Of a stretch of 64,000 nt of DNA, positions 1 to 7,936 are shown piece by piece (position 1 is the first letter of the stretch; every line of letters begins with the position of its first letter). The notes beneath the pieces were generated by a model. That model was not told where the DNA came from. It worked only from the letters and a program-made list of their open reading frames with translations, and searched no databases. The translations under genes were made by a program, and so were the position numbers. The stretch comes from Chloridium humicola (taxonomy: Eukaryota > Ascomycota > Sordariomycetes > Chaetosphaeriales > Chaetosphaeriaceae): contig JAPDFF010000021.1 of assembly GCA_027569505.1 (NCBI GenBank), forward strand, positions 1-64,000, read 5' to 3'.

Positions 1-204
1 AACAATGGCCTTCTCTTCGGAATCCGTGAGCCGGCGCGATTTGGGCGTGGTGTCGCGCTGTGCAGGGCGGCCAGCGCGTCGTCGTGTAAGAGTCATACGA
101 CTGACGTTGTAGATCTTCGCTGCCTCTCGTAGGCTTAGATTTTCGTTATTTTTAAGAGCTTCAAGGGCTAAGATTACCCTCGCTTCCTTCGAGGGGGGAG
201 ACAT
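1..204 (-). CDS. Pogo-like transposase, N-terminal part, runs off the window
   Basis: The minus-strand frame begins at an ATG at 204 and stays open to base 1 (68 codons). It starts MSPPSKEARVILALEALK and continues with LSLREAAKIYNVSRMTLTRR, a helix-turn-helix of the Psq/CENP-B type found at the N-terminus of fungal pogo (Fot1-like) transposases. This domain binds the element's ends. The catalytic DDE part would lie left of the window, so integrity cannot be judged. The segment just upstream (262-366) is packed with 17-bp repeats that look like this element's 5' terminal region. The same family recurs at 385-1080, 3505-3640 and 59988-61165. Confidence 0.7.
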   Translation of the reverse strand, partial: MSPPSKEARVILALEALKNNENLSLREAAKIYNVSRMTLTRRRAGRPAQRDTTPKSRRLTDSEEKAIV

Positions 205-261
205 GTTGGGTGGGTGAGAAAATTGGTGTTGAGGGTAGAGGTGGCGCGTCGCGTGGAAAAG

Positions 262-366
262 TGGCCCATTCGCTTATATGGCCCACTCGCTTATAAAGCA
301 CGTTATCACGTGTTTGATAAGCGAGCGGAACAGATAAGCGAGCGGAACAGATAAGCGAGCGGAACA
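262..366. repeat. 17-bp repeat arrays at the 5' end of a pogo-like element
   Basis: Two near-identical 17-mers (tggcccattcgcttata at 262-278 and tggcccactcgcttata at 279-295) are followed by three identical copies of gataagcgagcggaaca (316-332, 333-349, 350-366). The cores ctcgctta and taagcgag are inverted relative to each other. A related motif with the same 17-bp spacing sits at the 3' end of the distant copy (59988-60021). Likely role: terminal or subterminal transposase-binding repeats. The sequence is seen directly; the role is inferred. Confidence 0.65.
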
Positions 367-384
367 CTTCTTACTACCCTACGA

Positions 385-1080
385 ACACTACCCTCAATTT
401 TGATACATCAACACTAGGAACCAACTATAATTACATCGGAAACAGCTGGATCAGATGCTTCTGCAGCCTCCTGGCAAGTGCGGGCATATGGCCAGGCTTG
501 CCGCATACACCACAGCACCGAACCTTCGTCCGAGCCCCCTGCACCACCACCATCCAGCTGCATTTCTTGAGCTCCCTCGCCATCCACGGCCCTCTGGCCT
601 AGTATATCATGCGCATCCTGTACAGCAAGCGACCATCCAAGCTGCACACGTGTTCTTTTGGCTCTCCGGCGATTGCTTAATGCTTTGTTGACCTTACGGA
701 GCGAAGCGTTCTCTGATCGAAGGAGGGCCATTTGGTGCATCACAGCCATCGTACCCTTGGTAAGCTGGTCCACAGCAGCCAACATCGGGGTTAGGGAGCT
801 ATTTTGATGGTTGGCAATACGAGTCTTAATGAGCGTTGACTGCGAGTTGGCTTCTCGGGGGCTATAGGGTGTCTGGAAGACCCAAGAGTGTGAAGTGCCG
901 GGTCGTGAATTCGGGGGTGTTGGTGTACGGAGCTTGACATCCAGCTTAGAAATCACCCTCTCTGGATCGTACGGTATAAGGCAAGCCCCTGAGAAGCCGC
1001 CTTGGATATTCCTTTTGGTGATGGAGGCAAAGAAGGTCTCGCGAAAGCTATAGAGGAACTCGAGCTTGCTGACATGGTTT
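385..1080 (-). mobile_element. Truncated pogo-like transposon copy, C-terminal half only
   Basis: Read on the minus strand from about 1080, the frame gives KLEFLYSFRETFFASITKRN, then IPYDPERVISKLDVK, and continues to a stop near 414. It aligns residue by residue with the copy at 60062-61165. Homology ends near 1080, so the helix-turn-helix and DDE core are missing. The terminal zinc knuckle (CxxCxxxxHxxxxC in the other copy) is out of frame here: its residues appear in a neighbouring frame, flanked by in-frame ARTCQE, implying two compensating indels. Dead copy. Confidence 0.75.
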
Positions 1081-1540
1081 GTAACGGTCTCAACAAGTGT
1101 ATTGCAACTACCCCAGTAGCTGATGACGACTCTACGAGTACACTAAACTTGAAGAAAGAAGAGAAAGGAAAGTAACTGTTCCCACGAGATGACCTTGTTC
1201 TTATGACCAGAGGGGGAGTGCGTGCCATAGTATGTCATCTGCATCAGGGAATGCGTAATGGTGATGGAGGTCGTATGGGCACTGATGGATCATAGCGCTG
1301 ATGGACCAAGGCGCTGGGTCCTGACGGTGCCTGCTGCCAATCATAGCAGAGAGCAACTGATAGTCCACCAGCACGCCACACCTACCCTGACACCAGTTGG
1401 ACTATGGCGCTGATAGACCAATGTGCTAGGTCATGATTGAGAATGGTCGAGAATGGTCGTTGGTCGAGAGTCTCCGAGGCCGTCAACGGGGCTCAGCCCG
1501 TTACACTAGCCACTTTATCTTGGGCTTCACCTTATACGGA
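1081..1540. other. Non-coding stretch with an imperfect 30-bp direct repeat
   Basis: No credible gene. A segment at about 1293-1323 (gcgctgatggaccaaggc...) is repeated imperfectly at about 1400-1430 (gcgctgatagaccaatgt...), with several transition differences. The right end, read on the minus strand, begins tgtaacgggctgagccccg (about 1487-1505), reminiscent of the TG end of a fungal LTR. A solo LTR is possible, but no matching CA end or target-site duplication could be shown. Confidence 0.3.
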
Positions 1541-2868
1541 TCTTTTATAAGGATATAGGCATTTAACCAGCTCGGGGGTATTGCCCCGGAGCAGTTCGAT
1601 ATCAACAAGGACGGGCTATAGTTCGTTTCTACGATTCTTCGGTTCCTCTAGATAAGCGAGGAAGAGCTCGGATTTGACCCGACCATTATAACAGCTAACG
1701 GCCAGCGGTTTATCGAGATTAAGCAAGATAGTACGACAGAGCGGCTTGTCCTTAGTAGGCTGATGAAGCGTATACACTATATTGCTAGCCGAGCCACGAC
1801 CTGCTGGAAAGTATACTACAAAGGCGACCCAGACACCCTATTTATCGTCAAGGATTCATGGCAATACCTAGAGCGGGACAAAGAGGGGGTACTACTCTAT
1901 GAAGTGACTCGCAAAGGTATAGTCTGGGTGGCCCGGTATTATTACTATGAAACTATTCGGGTATGGAATATTGTCGACGATATCCAAGGCAACGTCCGGA
2001 AGGGGTTGGATATTACCAAGGCCATAAACTACTAGGAGGATCAATCGCGACTCGTCAGCAGAAGCACCACAGGTCTATCGCGCGCCAGTCGGAGCCGTAG
2101 CATCGCTAGCACGAAGCGGTCGTCTGACCAAACTAATACTCCCTTGCCCTCTAGCAAGCAGCACTATTCCGCGTCTCCAACCAAAGCTAGCAGCAGTGTA
2201 TTGCCAATCCGGGTACACCGGCGCGTCATCCTTTCTGTTTACTGGATCCCTATCTACAAGGCAGGCTCTCAACAGGCGCTGCTTGGCGCACTGGCCGACT
2301 GTATCGAAGGACACGAGGCGCTGCGGCAGAAAGCCGGCCTCCTCCATCGAGACATCTCCATCGGCAATCTCATGGTAGACAAGGACAACCGCGGGTTCCT
2401 GATCGACCTGGACCTCGCCATCCCGGAGCAGCAGGTCGGCGCCTCGGGGGCGAAGGGGAAGACGGGCACGCGGGCGTTATGGCGATTGGGGCGCTCTCGG
2501 GCGAGCAGCACGCGTTCATGCACAATCTCGAGTCATTCTTCTGGGTGCTGTTCTGGATATGCATCCACTGTGACGGCCTTGGCGAGGGCAAGGTTGTGGC
2601 CCAGTTCGACAAGTGGAATTACGCCGACACAGAGGAGCTCGCGCAGCTAAAGAAAGGACAGATCTCTGATGAGGGCGACTTTATCAGAGCTATGGAGAAG
2701 AACTTCACACCGTATTACAAACGGATGGTACCCTTAGTCAACAAGTTGCGCAAAGTTGTGTTTCCAAACGGGAGAAGGTGGGAAAAGGAGGATAGTGGAT
2801 TGTACGCTCAGATGAGGGGGATACTCGAGGAAGCTCGCAAGGACCCGAGGGTAGCGGCGGATATATAG
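1541..2868 (+). pseudogene. FunK1-type fungal protein kinase, decayed
   Basis: The translated segments form one FunK1 (fungal-specific kinase) reading: FNQLGGIAPEQFDINKDG near 1562; ITANGQRFIEIKQ; the catalytic loop LLHRDISIGNLMVDKDN near 2338-2390; LIDLDLAIPE in the DFG position; and a C-terminal tail ending RKDPRVAADI at 2868. Lesions: in-frame TAG codons at 1619-1621, 1649-1651 and 2033-2035, and a frame change near 2477 in the activation segment (GTRA to MAIGALSGEQHAF). All three stops are TAG, as expected from CAG or TGG hit by C:G to T:A changes, which is compatible with RIP. No start codon or full N-lobe is recognisable. Flanked by transposon debris on both sides. Confidence 0.75.
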
Positions 2869-2899
2869 CGTTACTGTCGGGCAGTGGCCACCACCACTG

Positions 2900-3445
2900 C
2901 CTGGACCATCTGCAGACCGCCCGCCTTTCTGCCATTTGGGCCACTGTGGGCTTTATACTCTGGTGATGGTAGACTTTACCATTCGCCTCCTGGCGGGCTT
3001 GGGCCACACAGATCTCGGCCCTCAGGAATTCGTGGATTTCCCTCATCCTAAATGCGAACTGTTCGGCATCCTTGGCCTCGGTGTTGTCAGGTACCGCAGG
3101 TTCGAATCCCATACGGGGGTTGAAGCCATTGGCAAGGAAGGGTGTCATCTTGATGCTCTCGTTCAGGGCATTGTTCAGGGCGAATTCGGCAAGCGGCAGC
3201 CATTAAGGCCCAGTCGTCTTGTCCCCTCAGGTACTGTTCCAGGAAGGCGTTGGCTATTTCGGTCTGGCCGTCAGTCTTGGGATGGAACGCGGCAGGCGAT
3301 GGCCTTGTAACCTTCGCTCTCTGGCAAGTGTGTGATAAAGTCCATCGATATGTCCTTCCAGGCTCTCTCGGGAATCGGCAGTGGTCTCAAGACTCCTAGG
3401 CGGGCTTCGCGGGAAGCCGTGATCCGGGGAATGTGTTTCGTCGGC
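2900..3445 (-). mobile_element. Ty3/Gypsy retrotransposon integrase relic
   Basis: On the minus strand from about 3442: HIPRITASREARLGVLRPLP, then WKDISMDFITHLPESEGY, the start of the integrase core. After about 3297 the sequence jumps, with a frame change, to FHPKTDGQTEIANAFLEQYL. It then runs through TPFLANGFNPRMGFEP and AEQFAFRMREIHEFLR, typical of the region after the integrase catalytic glutamate in fungal Ty3/Gypsy polyproteins. Most of the DDE core between the first and last motifs is deleted. No LTRs, RT or gag are visible here. Confidence 0.7.
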
Positions 3446-3504
3446 CCGGAATGAGTTAACGCATGCGCCGTTATTCTAGTTAAGAATAGATACTGGTAGC
3501 TGTT

Positions 3505-3640
3505 TCACTCGATGTTGGCTGTTTTGGGCCGTTGAAGCAGGCGTATAGTCGCCAGGTTGTCCACCCTAGCAAGGTCGAGTTCCTCTGCGGTTTTCGCGAG
3601 GCCTTTTTTGCCTCCATGACAGAGAGGAGTATCCGGCGGG
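3505..3640 (+). mobile_element. Small pogo-like transposase scrap
   Basis: The plus-strand translation from about 3508 gives DVGCFGPLKQAYSRQV followed by KVEFLCGFREAFFASMTE. It matches LDVGCFRPLKQANGRQ and KLEFLCAFREAFFTSITEKN in the copy at 60062-61165. About 45 residues are recognisable, spanning the last catalytic aspartate (LDVGCF motif) and a little beyond. It lies in the orientation opposite to the other copies. Relic. Confidence 0.65.
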
Positions 3641-4280
3641 TAGGGTGCTCCAGGTGTCATGACGTCACCAGCATCTTGGCCGCTGGCAGCTGGCAGTCCA
3701 GCAACAACACCCGATTTTTCCCCTCTTTTTCTTTTCATTAATGTTCAAGGCAGCGTGTGCGAGTTTGGAGTCTAACGAAATGAAACGTTTCGTTCTAGCA
3801 AGGCACCTTGTCGCATTTCAAGCGCGGGAGTTTGACTCGGCCCCTGCTTCAAATTTGAGAGTTTCCAGTTGCGACCTTCCGAGGGTTCTCGCTGACTGGG
3901 TGTTCCTAAACAAAAACTTGGTTTTGATGAATGGAGCTGGAACATCCCTCTAAGGCTGGTCAGGCTGCCGCCCTGTGAAATCCATTGCCAGCCACTCAAC
4001 CAACTCGGGAAACCCATTATGTACGATTACATCACTTGTTTAGAGGAAGCCAGTCAGAGAAGCGCTAACAATACTAGTATCCGAAACCCGGAAAATGGCA
4101 TAACTTAACATACGAGGCCAACGCGTCCCCCGAGCCTGCCGATCAGTCTTGCTCATCAAGCTGCTCCTTTTGATTCCTCTCGAGACACCATTTCCACCTC
4201 TCTACACACCCTCTACGCCATTCTCCTGCAAATAAATAGGCGGCCGACACGCGCCGGCACATTTTGACCAGTGCCTCGCC
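3641..4280. other. Intergenic region, nothing recognisable
   Basis: Short overlapping open frames only, none with recognisable protein character. The final 140 bases are the presumed promoter and 5' UTR of the gene at 4281. Confidence 0.5.
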
Positions 4281-4907
4281 ATGGCGCCCTTCCCACCTTT
4301 CAAGGAGAACGTCAACCCCCTTCTCCACGCCGTCGCCTCAAACCTCCACCCGACTCGCACCCTTCCTCATTTCCTCCAGAACCGGCAGTCACAATCCGAT
4401 CCAGTCACAACCATCACCGTCATCTCCACCACCGATGAAACTACCGAGAACAGCGACCCAGACGACGCTAAGACCCTCACCGGTGGCGCCATCGCGGGCA
4501 TCGTAATCGGTTCCATTGTCGCATTTCTCCTTCTCGCCTGGATCATCCGCTCCTGCACGAACCTCGGCGCGCCACCGGGCGACGAGGCAGTCCCCGGCCG
4601 GCCCTGGTACGGAGGGGTGAAGGACGAGTACCCAGCGAGACACAGGAGGGGCCGGTCGAGGGGGAGAAGCAGGAGCCGGAGCAGACACAGTCACCACAGT
4701 CACTCGAGACACAGCACCCACTATCATCCTGGGCATAGTCACAGCAGGAGCAGGTCGAGGAGGGTCAGTGTGGTTGGCGGAGCGGTGCCGGTGCAGGAGG
4801 TGGCGCCTGCGCCTGTGGTGGTGCGAGATTCGCGGAGGGATTATTATGATTATGGGGCCGGGCCGGTGAGGGGCGGGAGTAGGAGTCGCAGCCGGGGGCG
4901 GTATTGA
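4281..4907 (+). CDS. Single-pass membrane protein with RS/SH-rich cytoplasmic tail
   Basis: A 208-residue open frame from an ATG at 4281. The first ~65 residues are rich in Ser/Thr/Pro/Asp without a clear signal peptide. A glycine-rich transmembrane helix (TGGAIAGIVIGSIVAFLLL) spans about residues 67-88. The remainder is basic and of low complexity, with many Arg-Ser, Ser-His and Arg-Gly dipeptides and a C-terminal GGSRSRSRGRY. The plan resembles fungal orphan membrane proteins with a short exterior stalk and a long disordered tail. Topology is inferred; function is unknown. The RS-like tail could be a phosphorylation platform, but nothing in the sequence proves it. No intron is needed. Confidence 0.65.
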   Translation: MAPFPPFKENVNPLLHAVASNLHPTRTLPHFLQNRQSQSDPVTTITVISTTDETTENSDPDDAKTLTGGAIAGIVIGSIVAFLLLAWIIRSCTNLGAPPGDEAVPGRPWYGGVKDEYPARHRRGRSRGRSRSRSRHSHHSHSRHSTHYHPGHSHSRSRSRRVSVVGGAVPVQEVAPAPVVVRDSRRDYYDYGAGPVRGGSRSRSRGRY

Positions 4908-5049
4908 GTGTGTTGATGCGGGCGTCCTGGGTTTTCGAATAATGAGGTGTATGCTTGGGTTCATGGGAGTATGGAAGGGTTGGGATGAGAAGGGTTTCCC
5001 AGATGTGAGGCTCTAGATAGGTAATACGACACGATGAAAATGGCCGGAG

Positions 5050-5070
5050 TTTTTTTTTTTTTTTTTTTTT
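5050..5070. repeat. Poly(T) run of 21 bases
   Basis: Uninterrupted T tract in the spacer between the RS-rich membrane protein gene and TRP2. Could be a nucleosome-excluding promoter element for TRP2 or simply a length-variable microsatellite. Confidence 0.9.
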
Positions 5071-5152
5071 GGTTTGGTTGAGATAGTTCTCCTGGACGGG
5101 GGCCAGAAGTCTTCCACAGTCGTCCCTCGTTGACCCCTTTCAAGTGCCGGTC

Positions 5153-5184
5153 AGGGTTAGGGTCGCTTGTTTAAGGGTTAGGGT
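5153..5184. promoter_or_regulatory. Paired telomere-type TTAGGG motifs upstream of TRP2
   Basis: AGGGTTAGGG at 5153-5162 and AAGGGTTAGGGT at 5173-5184, about 20 bp apart and 230-260 bp upstream of the TRP2 start. A third copy lies downstream of TRP2 at 7395-7408. TTAGGG units are the telomere repeat of filamentous fungi and are also bound inside promoters by Tbf1-type proteins. A promoter role here is inferred. Confidence 0.5.
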
Positions 5185-5221
5185 CCTTTATTCATGTCGA
5201 TTCGCAGCGGCCCCACTGACA

Positions 5222-5228
5222 TGACTCA
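5222..5228. promoter_or_regulatory. CPC1/Gcn4-type site (TGACTCA) upstream of TRP2
   Basis: Perfect palindromic TGACTCA, 185 bp before the TRP2 ATG. This is the consensus target of the bZIP activators of cross-pathway (general amino-acid) control, which induce tryptophan genes on amino-acid starvation in fungi. Position and pathway agree; binding is inferred. Confidence 0.65.
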
Positions 5229-5412
5229 CCCGAAGTCGGCCATCGTAAACAACACGCAGCGGAGAATGCAGAAAAATCGGACTTGAGAGGCTCGTCAATC
5301 GCTCAAGGCACAGGCCAAACAGGACAAGATCAAGGATCTCACTCCGCTCATCTCATCAATTGGCACCCAGACCCCGGAAACCCCATCAACCACGGTTTTC
5401 GCATCACGCCCA

Positions 5413-7239
5413 ATGGCCCAAGCCAACCTCGACATCCGGCCAACGGCGGCCGAGGCCCACAGTCTCTTTGAGAATACCAGCCAAGCATCCCCGCGGCCGA
5501 CCCTCCTGCCAGTCTGCATCACTGTGCCTTCAGACCTTCTGACGCCCTCGGCCCTCTACCTCAAGCTGTCCAACGGGTATGTGAAGCTGCATCCATTCGC
5601 ACGGCAGTCAATTTGCTGACCTGACCTCACAGTGCCACGGCCGAGTACTCATTTCTGCTTGAGAGCGCCACTGGAAGCACAGAGACGGTTGGGCGCTACA
5701 GCTTCATTGGAGCCAGTATGTGAATCATCAAAGCTACAGCACGCGCCCTATCTCACACTCACAGACCCGAGAAAGGTTCTGGCCACCGGCCCAGGCTATC
5801 AAGATGTCGGCGACCCGCTCCGCGCCCTGGAGCAAGAGCTCGGCCAGGACCGCGTCCTCAGCATCCCGTCTCTCAAGCTGCCTAGTCTGACCGGTGGCGC
5901 CGTCGGCTACATTTCATACGACTGCATCAAGTATTTTGAGCCCAAGACGGAGCGGGCGCTCAAGGACAACCTGCACATCCCAGAGGCCCTCTTCATGCTC
6001 TTCGACACTGTGGTCGCCTTCGACCACTTCTTCCAGGCCCTGACCATCATCACCCACATGCGTCTGCCCGAGACCAACTCCTCCTCTGACTTTCAGTCCG
6101 CCTACGATGCTGCCTGCAACACCATCCGCTCCACCCTCGACCTCATCAACCAGCCCGAGACCCCTCTCCCGCCGAAGACCCACAACACTTCCAGCGCCTC
6201 GCAGACCTACTCTTCCAACGTCGGCCGGCACGGTTACGAGTCATTCGTCACTTCACTCAAATCCCACATCGTCAAAGGCGACATCATCCAGGCCGTGCCA
6301 TCTCAGCGCTTCTCGCGCGGCACTTCCCTGCACCCCTTCAACATCTACCGCACCCTTCGGACACTCAACCCGTCCCCATACCTCTTCTTCCTCTCCTGCG
6401 CTGATTTCCACATCGTCGGTGCCTCTCCGGAATGTCTCATGAAAACCGACGGCTACGCCCCGCTGCCTGTGGACACCCGCTTCGCCTACTCCGACACAAC
6501 GCTCCTGCGCCCGCGCATCGTCAACCACGCCATCGCCGGCACCATTCGCCGCGGCCTGAACCCGGCCGAGGACGACGAGCTGGCCACCGAGCTGCAGGCC
6601 AGCACCAAGGACCGTGCCGAGCACGTAATGCTGGTCGACCTCGCCCGCAACGACGTCAACAGGGTGTGCCATCCCTCGACCGTCAAGGTCGACCGCCTCA
6701 TGCGCATCGACCGGTTCAGCCACGTGCAACATCTGACGTCCGAGGTGTCTGGAGTTCTGAGGCCCGAGTGCACCCGCTGGGATGCCATGCGCAGCATCTT
6801 CCCTGCCGGGACGGTGTCTGGCGCGCCCAAGATCAGGGCCATGGAGCTGATCTACGATTTGGAGAAGGAAAAGCGGGGGATCTATGCCGGGGCCGCTGGC
6901 TGGTTTGCGTACGATGTCGTGCGTGTGGATGAGAAGAACGGCGGGAAGGTGGTGCTGGACGAGGGCCAGATGGACACGTGCATTGCCATCCGCACAATGC
7001 TAGTGAAGGATGGCGTCGCGTATCTGCAGGCCGGCGGCGGGATTGTGTTCGATTCGGAGAAAACTGATGAATGGGCTGAAACTATGCATAAATTATCGGC
7101 GAACTTGAGGTGCATTGAGGTGGCCGAGAGGTATTATGGCGATGGAGTTGGGACGAAGACGGTGCAGGAGATCATTGAGGAGGAGAGGAACAAAGGAGAT
7201 GAGGACTCTCGTCTGCAGACCATGAGCGCTGGCGCGTAG
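5413..7239 (+). CDS. TRP2: Anthranilate synthase component I
   Basis: Converts chorismate to anthranilate, first committed step of tryptophan synthesis, with the glutaminase component II. Exons by hand: 5413-5576, 5633-5715, 5765-7239 (introns of 56 and 49 nt, GTATGT donors), giving 573 residues. Splicing restores SFLLESATGS (the LLES element tied to tryptophan feedback) and YSFIGANPRKV. The chorismate-binding half shows GAVGYISYDC, HIVGASPEC, HAIAGTIRRG, LVDLARNDVNRV, FSHVQHLTSEVSG, PAGTVSGAPKIRAMEL, IYAGAAGWFAYD and AYLQAGGGIVFDSE, all in order. No fusion to the glutaminase or other trp domains is present. The ATG at 5413 starts a plausible N-terminus of usual length. The TGACTCA at 5222 suggests cross-pathway control. 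Confidence 0.95.
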
Positions 7240-7936
7240 AGCTTGGCGAGGGATGGTGCAAGAATGGAGATTAGGCACAATTTCACAATTTACTGTTTCC
7301 TCCCAGGGGCTCTGCCCAAACACATCAAGACACTGTGTAAAGGTGATGGTGTCGGGGTGGGGGGGGTTGGATCCCTGTTGGAGTGAGAGAGAATAAGGGT
7401 TAGGGTTACATTATGGATTCTCCTGAGACCAGCAACTGGAGCTGCCGATTCGGCAGAGCTCCGACTTCGATCAAAGAGTTAATTCAGGATCACTGACTCC
7501 CCACACTCAAAATTCGACTGCGGCGTTCACGAGACACTTCGCTCGCCAGTCCTACGCCGCCGTCCCGGACCGTCCCCTGCCCAGAAGACCGAAGGAGGAC
7601 CGCATGACTCGCAGTTTGGCTTGGACAAAGAGGCTGTGGAGTTCAAAAGCCCTATCAGGTTTCCAGGTTTGACGACTACGGAAGAGGTCTCAGCTATGTA
7701 AGATTGGCTTCAAACTCTCAGGTCTCCTCCGACAAGCCCTGGGCTGGCTCGCAATCGTCTGCAGTCAAGGGTTGTGACCTCCCTTCCGACAAGGGGATCA
7801 GTATGTTCCGATAAAGGATGTGTCGCGGTGAGATAAAGGGCATGGTCGGCTTCGGGGCACTGACTGGGAAGAGACGCCAATCGTGTAAACAAACCCAATC
7901 AACCCAACACCCCTCAATGCCACGCACTAAAACACA
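7240..7936. other. Intergenic region with one TTAGGG motif
   Basis: No convincing gene. Contains AAGGGTTAGGGTTA at 7395-7408, downstream of TRP2, and a short G run near 7359-7366. The right part may be the former promoter of the broken oxidoreductase that begins near 7937. Confidence 0.45.

Noticed and set aside
4389..4964. 191-codon minus-strand frame opposite the RS-rich membrane protein
   Set aside because: Translation is Pro/Thr/Ile low complexity caused by the RS/SH repeats of the sense gene. The sense frame has a coherent membrane helix.
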